DNA of 64,000 bases. It comes from Thinopyrum elongatum. Its lineage: Eukaryota > Streptophyta > Magnoliopsida > Poales > Poaceae. A program made the position numbers and the translations under genes. Below the pieces are notes generated by a model. That model did no database searches. It worked only from the letters and a program-made list of their open reading frames with translations, and had not been told where the DNA came from. How positions within the stretch are numbered: position 1 is the stretch's first letter; each line of letters opens with the position of its first letter. The stretch is from assembly GCA_011799875.1 (NCBI GenBank), contig CM022297.1, forward strand, positions 443,039,292 to 443,103,291, written 5' to 3'. Positions 23,151 through 33,553 of the stretch are shown piece by piece.

Positions 23151-24234
23151 ATTTGCCGGGAGGAAGGAAAGGAACTATTGGCAGAGGTACACAAGGGTAT
23201 GTGCGGCTCACACATTGGATCAAGGGCTCTGGTTGGAAAAGCCTTCCGGCAAGGTTTCTATTGGCCCACAGCCCTCCAAGATGCAGTTGAGCTCATCACC
23301 AAATGTGAAGCCTGCCAGTTCCATTCCAGGAACATCCATCAGCCTGCCCAAGCTCTTCAGACGATCCCTTTGTCATGGCCCTTCTCGGTCTGGGGGCTCG
23401 ATATCTTGGGCCCCATCCCCCGTGCTACCGGGGGCTTTGAGTTCTTGCTCGTCGCTATCGACAAGTTCACAAAGTGGCCAGAGGTGGAGCCCATGAGAAA
23501 GGTGACCGCACAGTCAGCTATCAAGTTCTTGAAAGGATTGGTGTGCCGCTTCGGGGTGCCTGCCCGAATCATCACCGACAATGGCACCCAATTCACAGGC
23601 CGCGCCTTCATGCAATATGTTCATGCCCTCGGAAGCAAGATCGCATTTGCCTCTCTCGCCCATCCTAGAAGCAACGGACAAGCTGAGAGGGTGAACGCTG
23701 AAGTGCTGCGAGGTCTCAAGACAAGAACCTTTGATAGACTGCAGAAGTGTGGCAAGTGATGGATCAACGAGCTACCGGTGGTTCTTTGGTCCCTCAGAAC
23801 GACACCAAATCGAGCTACCGGGCAGACTCCCTTCTCCCTAGTCTATGGGGCAGATGTAGTTATCCCCACGGAACTCATATTCGGATCTCCTCGAGTGCTT
23901 GCCTACGACGAAGTAGCGTAGGAACGGCACCGGCGTGATGACACTGTGCTACTTGAGGAGAACCGTCTCCGGGCCGCTACACGTGCTGCATGCTACCAGC
24001 AAGCCCTGCGTCGCTATCACAGCCGCAGGGTTCATGCCCGGGGTTTTGAGGAAGGCGACCTTGTCCTTAGGCGTGTAGTCCGCCAAGGGTACAAACAAGT
24101 TGACGCCGAAGTGGGAAGGCCCTTACCGGGTAGTACGAGTCACCAGACCTGGCGCAGTCTGTCTGGAGACCGGAGATGGCATTCAGTTGCAAAACTCATG
24201 GAACATTGAGCATCTCCGTAAGTTCTACATGTAA
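23151..24234 (+). pseudogene. pol: Integrase of T
   Basis: Integrates the cDNA copy. The zinc-binding HHCC region lies at about 23185-23320 (VHKGMCGSHIGSRAL, ending CEACQFHSRN). The catalytic core shows WGLDILGPIP, IITDNGTQFTG and SNGQAERVN at about 23395, 23570 and 23670, giving the D, D and E residues. The C-terminal part keeps GYKQ/LTPKWEGPYRV-type and WNIEHLRKFYM blocks. In-frame stops are TGA 23757 and TAG 23919, and a frame change lies near 24093. The natural stop is TAA 24232-24234. Confidence 0.85.
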
Positions 24235-25372
24235 GGCGCGGCTGTCGGGCCCTGCCCGGCAGCCACCCTTTTGTACTGGCCTTGCCGCTGTTGCATGTAA
24301 ACTCTTGTACAAAGCCAGGCATATACCTTGAGCAATAGAAATAAATGAAGCGTTGGGGGGCCCCCAAAACTTGCATGCATGCATAAGCATAGCATGATCA
24401 TATAGATGAGGTCGCGTGAGGCATTGTTTTCGTCTGCATTGAGTTGCAGGGTTCTTGCCGTGGACTCTGTTCCAAAAAGAAGAAATGAAGACGAGCCTAC
24501 GTGACGATCCTCGGCAAACCAAACAGATAAGTTCTCTTCTTATCCTTACGTGTTCTATAAGTAGAAACTTGTGCATATGAAAACCTCGCCACCTTCGAAA
24601 CTTAGGTGCTCCCATCCTTTGACTCGAACATTGCTTCGGTCAGGATGGTCGCAGTGGCCTTTGGCGGAGAAGGCTTGGTGGGGGGCTGGTCCCTCTTTGT
24701 GATTTGTGCCCGGCAGGCTTAGCCCCACGGCAACAATTCGAGGGTACCGGTAGGATAGCTTGCCGGAGATAACTTGTTTACTTGAACGTATAGAGGCATT
24801 TCACCTCTGCATGGGTATGATGCATGCACAAGTGCCCGACAAAGCTTCTCTTTTTCTTTAATATGCTGATGAACAAGTACAGATCTTACAGAACACCAAC
24901 ATGGATAAAGAAAATTACATTATTTAGACTAAAGTTTGGCAAGTGCCTACATATTTTAGATTGAAAAAAGATAAGTACCCCGTGATGCCCTTTCTTGTCC
25001 TTCTCCTCCCAGGCACTGCGGCGAAAGGTGAAGAAGGCAAAAAGGGCACCTGGGCAGAAGCCCAGCCTGACCCCGTCAGGCCCCTTGGCGAGGGGCCTAA
25101 CAAGAGAGGGAGGGCGCGGGCGAAGGTGAAGGTGAAGAGAGCGGTAGGGACAGCCCACCAGCCACCACCACCAGGGCTAGCAGGACGCGGCAGGGCTAAC
25201 GGAGCTGCAGCCCACGAGGAAGCCTGCCGGGGTCCAGCTGGAAGGCTGCTGGAGGAGCCCAGGATGCCATCCGCACCTCTGCATCCAACTCCCCAGCAAA
25301 TCACCTTGCCTGGAATGGAGTGCAGGTGCAGATATTGGTGCCCCGGCCTGACGATGATGGTGCGGCAGGTGT
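24235..25372. other. Non-coding spacer of T between pol and the antisense ORF
   Basis: I recognise no gene. Several CCCGGCA / GCCGGG words recur, a compositional trait of this element. The stretch separates the integrase stop from the antisense ORF's stop codon. Confidence 0.5.
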
Positions 25373-26004
25373 TCAGCCGGAGTCGGAGTCGTCGTCCTCC
25401 CCATCGGGGCCATCGTCATCGCCGTCACTGTCCTCCTCATCGCTGTCGCTCGAGGAGGAGCTTTCGTCGTCGGTCGAGCTCTCCGCACAGCACCCTAAAC
25501 GAGCACCCGAGCACCCAAAGACCTTGACGAAGAGTAGGCCGGCCTCCATTAATTTAAAATGGGGGACGTGCCCCTCCGACAAGACGTGTCAGAAGAACAT
25601 GACATGAGGGGCAGGAAAATCCACATCCACCCGCATGCCACCGTTCCCGCAATCCCTCATGTGCAGCTTGAATGCGTGCGGCTGTTTGAGCTCCATCGCC
25701 CTCGTGAATGGAGTGGGGAGATGGAGGCGGCCACGCAGAGGCTTGTACAATCTGATAATGAACTCCAGGGGTTGGTCTCCAACATGGCCTTTCGTCAGGG
25801 GAGGGGCGGACGGCGGGGGCGCAATTAGAGTGCCTCCCGTCCTCCTCGGCCCCGGGCACCACGACGACCACGACCTCGCCCCCTCCCACCTCCTCTTGCG
25901 GCGGGCTCTACCCCCGCATCTTCGGAGGGAGGAGGGAGACGCTGTCAAGCAGAAGTTCTCGTTACCGCCACTGGAGCAACACCGCGCCCCCGACCTCTCG
26001 CCAT
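25373..26004 (-). pseudogene. Antisense ORF of T with B3-like domain and acidic tail
   Basis: On the minus strand an ATG at 26004 opens MARGRGRGVAPVAV. After a frame change, one frame from about 25780 reads EFIIRLYKPLRGRLHLP, then FTRAMELKQPHAFKLHM and GGMRVDVDFPAPHVMFF, then a TGA at 25586-25588. It resumes with SEGHVPHFKLMEAGLL and VKVFGCSGARLG and ends in a Ser/Asp-rich tail at 25375. The spacing rLhLP..F, mrVdV, eGhv.hFkl and VKvFg.sG resembles a plant B3 DNA-binding fold; the GW..F segment is deleted at the stop. Tat elements are known to carry antisense ORFs, but the B3 assignment is my inference. Confidence 0.6.
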
Positions 26005-26074
26005 CGTGGGCGAGGACTGCTACAAGAATGGAAGGAGAAGGATGTGTGGAAAAAACGCCTTGCCCCACGTTCCC

Positions 26075-26083
26075 TTTTTATAG
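26075..26083 (-). promoter_or_regulatory. TATA box upstream of the antisense ORF
   Basis: The minus strand reads CTCCTATAAAAAGGGAACG, about 70 bp upstream of the antisense ATG at 26004. That is a normal TATA-to-start distance for a short 5' leader, so the ORF probably had its own promoter facing the gag-pol unit. Confidence 0.55.
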
Positions 26084-26559
26084 GAGAGTAGGGCAGGGGG
26101 CTAGATTTTTCCATGAAGGTAGCCGCCCCATTCGCCCAGTCTGGCTCCTCCTCGCCATCAATGGCTCGAGGAATCAAGGCCGACCCCCTGCACCAATCCA
26201 CGACGCCTGGCTTTCTGCCACGGCGCTCATTCCCGCGCCCTCCGCATCCGCCACCAACTTTGCGCAGTGCATGCAATACACGTGGCGGAGGCACTTGGGG
26301 CGGGAAGGATAATGGAGTGGCGGTTACCGCCCCGTGAATGTGGGACGTGGGTACCCCACGGATCATGGCCCATTATCTCTACCACTACGGTTGGCGTTAC
26401 ACGACGTGCGGGAAAACCGGAAACTGATCCAAGCTCAGATGAATGAAGAAGCAAAGAAGATCTCAAGGGACAAGCAACTGCTCCCCTCTTGCCTGTGCAT
26501 CGGATAGGGCCTACCCCGACTACGCCCGGCAGCGCATTTGGGCCATGCCCAGGGGCTCC
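26084..26559. other. Upstream region of the antisense ORF / 3' leader of T
   Basis: No gene is recognised. The + strand sequence just before 26560 is GGCCATGCCCAGGGGCTCC, which contains a purine-rich AGGGG that could serve as the polypurine tract. The stretch would be the promoter region of the antisense ORF. Confidence 0.4.
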
Positions 26560-26632
26560 TGTCGGTGCAACAAACCCTGGGTCTGTTGTCCAGACTGTAC
26601 ACAGGCCTGGAAGAGCAAGGATGCAACGTCCC
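26560..26632 (+). repeat. Truncated 3' LTR of T
   Basis: TGTCGGTGCAACAAACC matches the 5' LTR start at 16811, and similarity continues for about 70 bp to CAACGTCC. The sequence then switches to R internal sequence (TAAACTTTATTCCTTTTTCC). About 840 bp of the LTR are missing. Confidence 0.75.
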
Positions 26633-26707
26633 AAACATAAAATAAACTTTATTCCTTTTTCCACCATTCTTTCACAATCCATGGCTAGCCGTATCCAGGG
26701 TGCCTTC
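26633..26707 (-). mobile_element. Fragment of R internal region
   Basis: It matches 9645-9720 of L (TTTATTCCTTTTTCCACC, then GGCTAGCCG) and ends in CCTTC, the target site duplicated by the next solo LTR. Confidence 0.7.
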
Positions 26708-28057
26708 TGATACGTCTCCAATGTATCTATAATTTAGGAAGTATTCATGCCATGTTTACAACAATTTTATATGGTTTTGGTATGATTTGATTAGAACTAA
26801 CCCGGACTAATGTTGTTTTCAGCAGAACTACCGCGGTGGCATTTTTTGTGCAGAAATAAAAGTTCTCGGAATGGGCTAAAAATTTACGGTGATTTTTTAT
26901 GGACCAAAAGAGACCCCCGAAGCACAAGAGCTGGGCTAGGAAGTGGACGAGGAAGCCACAAGCCTGGGGGAGGGCGCCCACCCCCCAGGGCGCGCCCCCC
27001 GAGCTTGTGGGCCCCTCGGGCACCCCCTTGATGTGAGACCGATGCCAAAAATTCCTATAAATACCAAAACCCCTGAAAAAAACCCTAGATGAGAAGTTCC
27101 GCCGCTGCAAGCCTCTGTAGCCACGAAAAACCAATCGGGACCCTGTTCCGGCACCCTGCAGGAGGGGGAAATCATCACCGGAGGCCATCTTCATCATCCC
27201 GGCGGCCACCATGATGAGGAGGGAGTAGTTCACCCTTGGGGCTGAGGGTATGTACCAGTAGCTATGTGTTTGATCTCTCTCTCTCTCTCTCGTGTTCTTG
27301 ATTTGGCATGATCTTGATATACAGCGAACTTTGTTAATATATTTGGATCTTATGGTGTTCTTCCCTCTCTACCTTCTTGTGATGATTTGAGTCTTGCTCT
27401 TTGAGGTTTCATTATGTTGGATTTGAGAACACTTGATGTATGTCCTGCATGTGGATACCCGTGGTGACAATGGGGTGTTCTATTGATTCACTTGATGTAT
27501 GTTTTGGCACTCAACTCGCGGATTCCCGAGGTGACATTGGGGTAATCTATGCATAGGGGTTGATGCATGTTTTCGTCCTACGTTCTCCGATAGAAACTTT
27601 GGAGTGATTCTTTGTAGCACTTTGAGGGATTGTTATATGATCTAATTATGTTATCATTGTTGAGAGATTACACTAGTGAAAGTATGAACCCTAGGACTTG
27701 TTTTCAAGCATTGCAATACCGTTTGTGCTCACTTTTGTTACTAGTTACCTTGCTGTTTTTATATTTTCAGATTACAAAAAAATATATCTACTATCCATAT
27801 TACACTTGTATCACCATCTCTTCGCCAAACTAGTGCACCTATACAATTTACCATTGTATTGGGTGTGTTGGGTACACAAGAGATTTCTTGTATTTGATTG
27901 CAGGGTTGTTTGAGAGAGACTATCTCCATCCTACGCCTCCCATGGATTGATAAACCTTAGGTCATCCACTTGCGGGAAAATTGCTACTGTCCTACAAAAC
28001 TCTGCGCTTGGAGGCCCAACAAGAGTCTACAAGAAGAAGGTTGCGTAGTAGACATCA
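26708..28057 (+). mobile_element. Solo LTR (1350 bp) with CCTTC target duplication
   Basis: The element starts TGATACGTCTCCAATG and ends GTAGACATCA. CCTTC flanks it on both sides (26703-26707 and 28058-28062), and R internal sequence is continuous across it. There is no internal region, so it is a solo LTR made by LTR-LTR recombination. A TATA-like CTATAAATACC lies near 27055. It differs from the S-type LTRs after the first ~25 bases. Confidence 0.88.
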
Positions 28058-29847
28058 CCTTCCATACCAACACTTTCCAAGGAATTTATTATTTGACAAC
28101 ATAAAGTAAATTTCTTTTTCATTTCTGGACTGGGCATCCCTATTACCGCCACACTCTCGTGCAATGACAAGTGAATAAACACTCATCTTGAGAATAACAC
28201 ATCTAGCATGGAAAAATATTGACCACCCCCTGCCGCTTCATGAGCGGTACGGGCACACAAAAAGGAAATTCATTTTGAAAATTAGAGTTGGCACATACAA
28301 ATTTACTTGGAACGGCATGGAAATATCGCATATAGGTAGGTATGGTGGACTCATATGGCACAACTGGGTTTAAGGAATTTGGATGCACAAGTAGTATTCC
28401 CACTTAGTACAAATGGAGGCTAGCAAATAGATTGAGAAGTAACCAACCAAGAAACATAAACAAGCATTAAGCAAAACTAACATCGAATAATGCACCACAA
28501 GTAGGATGTAATTTCATTGCATAACTATTGACTTTCGTGCTTGCATAGGGAATCACAAACCTTAACGCCAACATTCTTACTAAACCACAATTACTCACCA
28601 ACATGACTCACATATCACTATCATCATATCTCAAAACTATTGCAAAGAATCAAGTTTATTTTGTCCAATGATCTTTCATGAAAGTTTTCGTTATATCCCT
28701 CTTGGATATCTATCACTTTGGGACTAATTTCATAAATTACCATTGCTTATAACAAGCTCTCAAACAAATTTAAGTGAAGAACATGAGCATAAATAATTTT
28801 TCATAATCTCTAAAAATAATATAAGTGAAGCATGAGATAATTTCTTCAAAAATTAAAGCACCACCGTGCTCAAAAAGATATAAGTGAAGCACTAAAGCAA
28901 TTCCATAGCTCAAAAAAATTGAGTGAAGCACATAGACCAATTCTAACAAATCATAGCATCATTGTGGATTTCTCAAAAAGTTGTGTCCAACAAGGATGAT
29001 TGTGAAAAACTAAAAAGCAAATCAAGCAAAGAATCATATAATACAAGACGCTCCAAGCAAAACTCATGATATGTAACGAATAAAAATATAGCTCCAAGTA
29101 AAATTACCGATGGTCGTTAGAAGAAAGAGGGGATGCCTTCCGAGGCATCCCCAAGCTTAGTTGCTTGGTTCTCCTTGAATATTACCTTTGGATTCCATGG
29201 GGCATCCCCAAGCTTAGGCTCATGACACTCCTTATTCCTTCATCCATCGCGATTTCACCCAAAACTTGAAAACTTAAATCACACAAAACTCAACAAGACC
29301 TTCGTGAGATCCGTTAGTATACGAAAACCAATCTTTACTTTAAGTACTATTGCAAACCAATTCATATTTTGTTATTGCATTATACCTACTGTATTCTAAC
29401 TTTACCATGGCTTATACCTCCCGATACAATCCATAGATTCATCAAAATAAGCACACAATGCAAAGAAAACATAATCTGTCAAAAACAGAATAGTCTGTGA
29501 AGATGTGAATTTTACGCATACTTTTGTAATTGGTATATCAATCTTGTGTAAAAAACTCAGAAGTTTTCGTCGCTTCTGTGATTTTAACAATTCTGCTACT
29601 GGACAGAAAAGTTTTTGTTTTCCAACAAGATCAAATCAACTATCACCAAACATGATCCCAAAGGCTTTCCTTGGCACAAACACTAATTAAAACATAAAAA
29701 CACAATCATAACGGTAGCATAATTGTGTGAACACACAAAAACAGAAAGAAAAAGACAAAGACAAAAGTAAATTTTATTCATTGGGTTGCCTCCCAACAAG
29801 CGTTATCGTTTTACGCCCCTATCTAGGCATTGAGATTTCGATGATGC
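28058..29847 (-). mobile_element. Non-coding 3' internal region of R
   Basis: Homologous to 9750-11580 of L. It contains the same short repeat block (28745-28945), two CCCCAAGCTTAG words (29148 and 29207) and GGGTTGCCTCCCAACAAGCG at about 29782. No reading frame is recognisable. Confidence 0.65.
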
Positions 29848-30513
29848 TCACATGAAGGATAATAATTGAAACACAAAGAGAGCATCATAAAAGATATGAT
29901 AAACAAATTTAAGTCTAACATGCTTCCTATGCATAGGCATTTTATAAGCAAACAAATTATCAAGGCAAGCAAAAACTAGCATATGCAAGGGAGAAGAATA
30001 AAACATTGATAATCTCAACATAACGAGAGGTAATTTAGTAACATGAAAATTTCTACAACCATATTTCCCTCTCTCATAATAATTACATGTGGGATCATAT
30101 TCGAATTCAACAATATAGTTATTACATAACATATTCTCTACATGATCCAGATGCATGCAAAGTTGACACTCTTCCAAAATAGTGGGATTACCATCAAATA
30201 AAGTCATGACCTCTCCAAGCCCACTTTTATCAAAAAATTCATAAGATTGATCATTCTCCAAAGTAGTGGGATCATTATTACCTAGATTTAACACTCTTCC
30301 AAACCCACTTTCAATATTATCGCAAACATATTCGTCATGGGGCTTAAATAAATTTTCAAGATCATAAGAAGAATCACCCCAATCATGATCTTTGCAATAA
30401 GTGGTGGACATATCAAAATTAGCATCCCCAAGCTTGGGGTTTTGCATATTATTAGCACAATTGACATTAATAGAATTTATAGTAACACCATTGCAATCAT
30501 GCTTTTCATTCAA
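29848..30513 (-). CDS. 221-aa ORF of unknown function in element R
   Basis: An undamaged minus-strand frame of 221 codons starts at 30513 and ends at 29848. The protein is acidic, with repeated short blocks: SSYDLENLFKPHDEY, DNIESGFGRVLNLGNN, LENDQSYEFFDKSGLGEV and TILEECQLCMHLDH, followed by YDPTCNYYERGKYGCRNFH. A hydrophobic and basic C-terminus carries three Cys- or Phe-rich stretches but no clear signal peptide. I recall similar proteins from non-autonomous Triticeae Gypsy elements, with no assigned function. The frame probably continues upstream of this ATG (open to about 30620 but with a stop near 30514). Its survival among decayed genes is notable. Confidence 0.6.
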   Translation of the reverse strand: MNEKHDCNGVTINSINVNCANNMQNPKLGDANFDMSTTYCKDHDWGDSSYDLENLFKPHDEYVCDNIESGFGRVLNLGNNDPTTLENDQSYEFFDKSGLGEVMTLFDGNPTILEECQLCMHLDHVENMLCNNYIVEFEYDPTCNYYERGKYGCRNFHVTKLPLVMLRLSMFYSSPLHMLVFACLDNLFAYKMPMHRKHVRLKFVYHIFYDALFVFQLLSFM

Positions 30514-30637
30514 GGAGCTCCTGAATCACTTCATAAATTTCTTCTTTTAGCACTTCATCACAATTTTCAGATTCATGAATTTCAAGCAAAACTTCATAAA
30601 GATAATCTAGTGCACTCAACTCACTATCAATTGGTTA
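30514..30637 (-). other. Upstream remnant of R at its broken 5' end
   Basis: The minus strand reads coding-like sequence rich in Glu and Leu leading toward the 221-aa ORF. At 30637/30638 it changes abruptly to + strand protease of H. The rest of R, including its 5' LTR, is missing. Confidence 0.5.
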
Positions 30638-31240
30638 GGAGATCCAGGAATACCTACTATACCATGCTCCCTTAAAAGAAGTTATGTCAAAACTGCTTTA
30701 TGTGATTTGGGAGCCGGTGTTAGTTTTATGCCTTTCTCTTTATATAGAAGATTTGATTTGAATAAGTTGACACCTACTGAAATCTCTTTGCAAATGGCTG
30801 ATAAATCAACTGATATACCTATCAGTATTTGTGAGGATGGGCCTATTGCGGTTGCACATGTTACTATCTTAACAGACTTTGTTACACTTGATATGCCCGA
30901 GGATGATAATATGTCGATTATCCTTGGTAGACCCTTTTTGAATACTGCAGGAGCTGTTATTGATTGCAACAAAAGCAAGAGGTCACATTTCATGTCAGTG
31001 GTAATGAGCATACGGTATGTTTTTCGAAGAAACAACTTCAAGTGAATGGTATTAATTGTATTGAGTAAGTTTCGACAATCTCTATTGGAGGTTTTGAATT
31101 CCCTCTTTCGTCCGTCAAAAAGAAATATGACACCCTTATTGTTGGGGAAATGCATATCCCCATTGATGTAACCTACTGTTATACAAATATTCTTCAGTAT
31201 CATGTTACTCGGAAAAAGTTTCTTAATAAGACTTGATCAA
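30638..31240 (+). pseudogene. Retropepsin-like protease remnant of H
   Basis: From GDPGIPTIPCSLKRSYVKTA at 30638, the frame reaches the active site CDLGAGVSFMP at about 30701, with the catalytic Asp present. It continues MADKSTDIPISICEDG and NMSIILGRPFLNTAGAVID at about 30910-30965. The frame changes near 30980, after which the other frame can be followed to about 31235. The blocks are of Athila-lineage type. No reverse transcriptase follows, so H either lost pol or belongs to a non-autonomous family. Confidence 0.82.
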
Positions 31241-31267
31241 TCTTATTAATGGATTCTTTTTTAGGGG
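31241..31267 (+). other. H internal sequence and left copy of the AGGGG target site
   Basis: Ends TTTTTTAGGGG. Across the solo LTR it joins CATTTGGTCG at 32861. Confidence 0.7.
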
Positions 31268-32855
31268 TGATTGCTTGTATCTGCGTTGGTATTTCCCCAA
31301 AGAGGAGAGGATGATGCAGCACAACAACGGTAAGTACTTCCCTCGGTTATGAAACCAAGGTTATTAATCCAGTAGGAGAACCAAGCAACACTATGTAAAC
31401 GGATCCTGCACACAAATAACAAATACTTGCAACCCAACGCGTAAGAGGGGTTGTCAATCCCTCCTCGGTATTGAGATGGATTAAATTGTATGAGATTGGA
31501 TAAATAGATCTGACAAAAACACAGAATAAAATAAAGAAAGAAAAAGTGCAGCAAGGTATTTTTGGGCTTTTGGCATAATAGATCTGAAAGCAATATGATT
31601 GAAAATAGACCCGGGGCCCGTAGATTTCACTAGTGGCTTCTCTCAAAAAAATAACATACAGTGGGTAAACAAATTATGGTTGGGCAATTGATAGAAGAGC
31701 AAATAATTATGACAATATCCAAGTCAATGATCATGTATATAGGCATCACGTCCAAGATTAGTAGACCGACTCCTGCCTGCATCTACTACTATTACTCCAC
31801 ACATCGACCGCTATCCAGCATGCATCTAGTGTATTAATTTCATGGAGAAACGGAGTAATGCAATAAGAACGATGACATGATGTAGACAAGATCTATTCAT
31901 GTAGGAATAGACCCCATCTTTTTATCCTTAATAGCAATGATACATGCGTGCCTCGCTACCCCTTCTGTCACTAGGTGAGGACACCGCAAGATCGAACCCA
32001 TCACAAAGCACCTCTTCCCATTGCAAGAAAAATCTATCTAGTTGGCCAAACCAAACCAAAGTTTCGGAGAAGAAATATGAGGCTATAATAATGATGCATA
32101 TAAGAGATCAAAAGAGACTCAAATAATATTCATGGATAGAACTGATCATAAACTCACAATTCATCGGATCCCAACAAACACACCACAAAAAAACATTACA
32201 TCAAATAGATCTCCAAGAACAACGAGGAGAAAATTGTATTGAGAATGAAAAAGAGAGAAGAAGCCATCTAGCTACTGCATACAGACCCATAGGTCTGTGG
32301 TGAACTACTCACGCATCATCGAAGGAGCACCAATGAGGATGATGAACCCCTCCGTGATCGTGTTCCCCTCTGGCAAGGTGCCGGAATAGGGCTCTAGATT
32401 GGATCTCGTGGTTCTGGAACTTGCGGCGGCTGGAATTGTGTTTCATCGACTCCCCTAGGGTTTCTGGAATATTTGGGTATTAACAGAGCTGAGAGGCTGT
32501 GAAAAGGACCTCCATGGGCCCCACCACCCATCAGGGAGCGCTAGGGGCCTCTGGCGCGCCCAGGTGGGTGGTGGGCCCCACGGGCCTCCCCTCGTGCACT
32601 TCCTTAGCTCCCAAGTTGTCTTCTGGCCAGAAAAAAATCTCCAAAAAGTTTCGTGCCATTTGGACTTTGTTTGGTACTGATATTCTCTGAAGTAAAAAAA
32701 CAAGCAAAAAATAGCAACTGGCACTGGGCACTATGTCAATAGGTTAGTCCCAAAAAATGATATAAAGTTGCAATAAAATGAATATAAAACATCCAAGAAT
32801 GATAATATAACAGCATGGAACAATAAAAAATTATAGATACATTGGAGACGTATCA
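31268..32855 (-). mobile_element. Solo S-type LTR with AGGGG target duplication
   Basis: Complete 1588-bp LTR on the minus strand, starting TGATACGTCTCC at 32855 and ending AGCAATCA at 31268. AGGGG flanks it at 31263-31267 and 32856-32860. It lies in H between protease and third ORF. It belongs to the same LTR family as L and R but is an independent insertion. Confidence 0.9.
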
Positions 32856-32860
32856 AGGGG

Positions 32861-33553
32861 CATTTGGTCGATGAATTTAGTAAGCACAACTTTCTGTACC
32901 TACTGTAATCTTAGTTTGCTCTCTATTATTTGTAGTTTAATAAAGCAAAATGCCATGATTACCCTTTTTTTGAATTATATGTGCAATAAAAAATGGCCCA
33001 AATAGAAGTCCTTAGAATGTCGTAAAATTTTAACATGGTTTTTTGTGGAATATTTAAGAATTTTTGGCACTGAATACATCCTAGTGGGGTGCCCTTGTTG
33101 CTCACAAGGCAACAAGGTATGACACCCTAGGGTGCGCCAAGATGCCTTGTGGGGTCCACATGACCCCACTCACTTACTCATTCAGCCCACTTCATCTCCT
33201 ACCTCCAGAAAAAATCGTGGTAGCTCTCGCCCTCATGTTCTTGCTCCCAAACTTAAGATTTGTGATCTCTTTGCTCGGAGCTCCATTTCTGAAACTATTT
33301 TGGGGGATTGCTCCTTGGTGTGTGAATCCTCCATTGCTCCAATTAGCTTTTGCTTTTGTGGATTATATTTTACATAATTAGCTGCTCTGGTGCTACTAAA
33401 AATGAGCTTGCATGTTAAATTCTTTGAGTTCCAAGTAGTTTGAATGCTTGATATAGCCCCTAGATATTCATATGAGTAGTTGCTAGCAATCTTGTGAAGT
33501 TTTATTAACATCATTTTATGGCCCAAAAATTTCTGAAATTTGCTCTTAGGAAA
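32861..33553 (+). other. H internal region before the third ORF
   Basis: No gene is recognised. It opens CATTTGGTCGATGAATTTAG, which continues H across the solo LTR. Some short + strand frames occur (33132-33381) but without family motifs. I read it as an intergenic leader of the third ORF. Confidence 0.5.

Larger units (their letters stand above)
16811..26632 (+). mobile_element. Tat-lineage Gypsy element T, inserted in R
   Basis: The 5' LTR (16811-17726) starts TGTCGATGCAACAAACC. It is followed by gag, protease, RT, RNase H, a second RNase H and integrase on the + strand, then 2.3 kb holding an antisense ORF. The 3' LTR begins at 26560 but is truncated after about 73 bp. A second RNase H and an antisense ORF downstream of pol are known traits of Tat elements such as maize Grande. 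All genes are interrupted, so the copy is dead. Confidence 0.85.

Noticed and set aside
20925..24234. Reading T pol as a functional polyprotein
   Set aside because: Five in-frame stops and at least two frame changes interrupt it, although the RT core is open.
26560..26632. Fragment considered as the start of an independent element
   Set aside because: It matches the first ~70 bp of the 5' LTR of T and is in the right place and orientation for a truncated 3' LTR.
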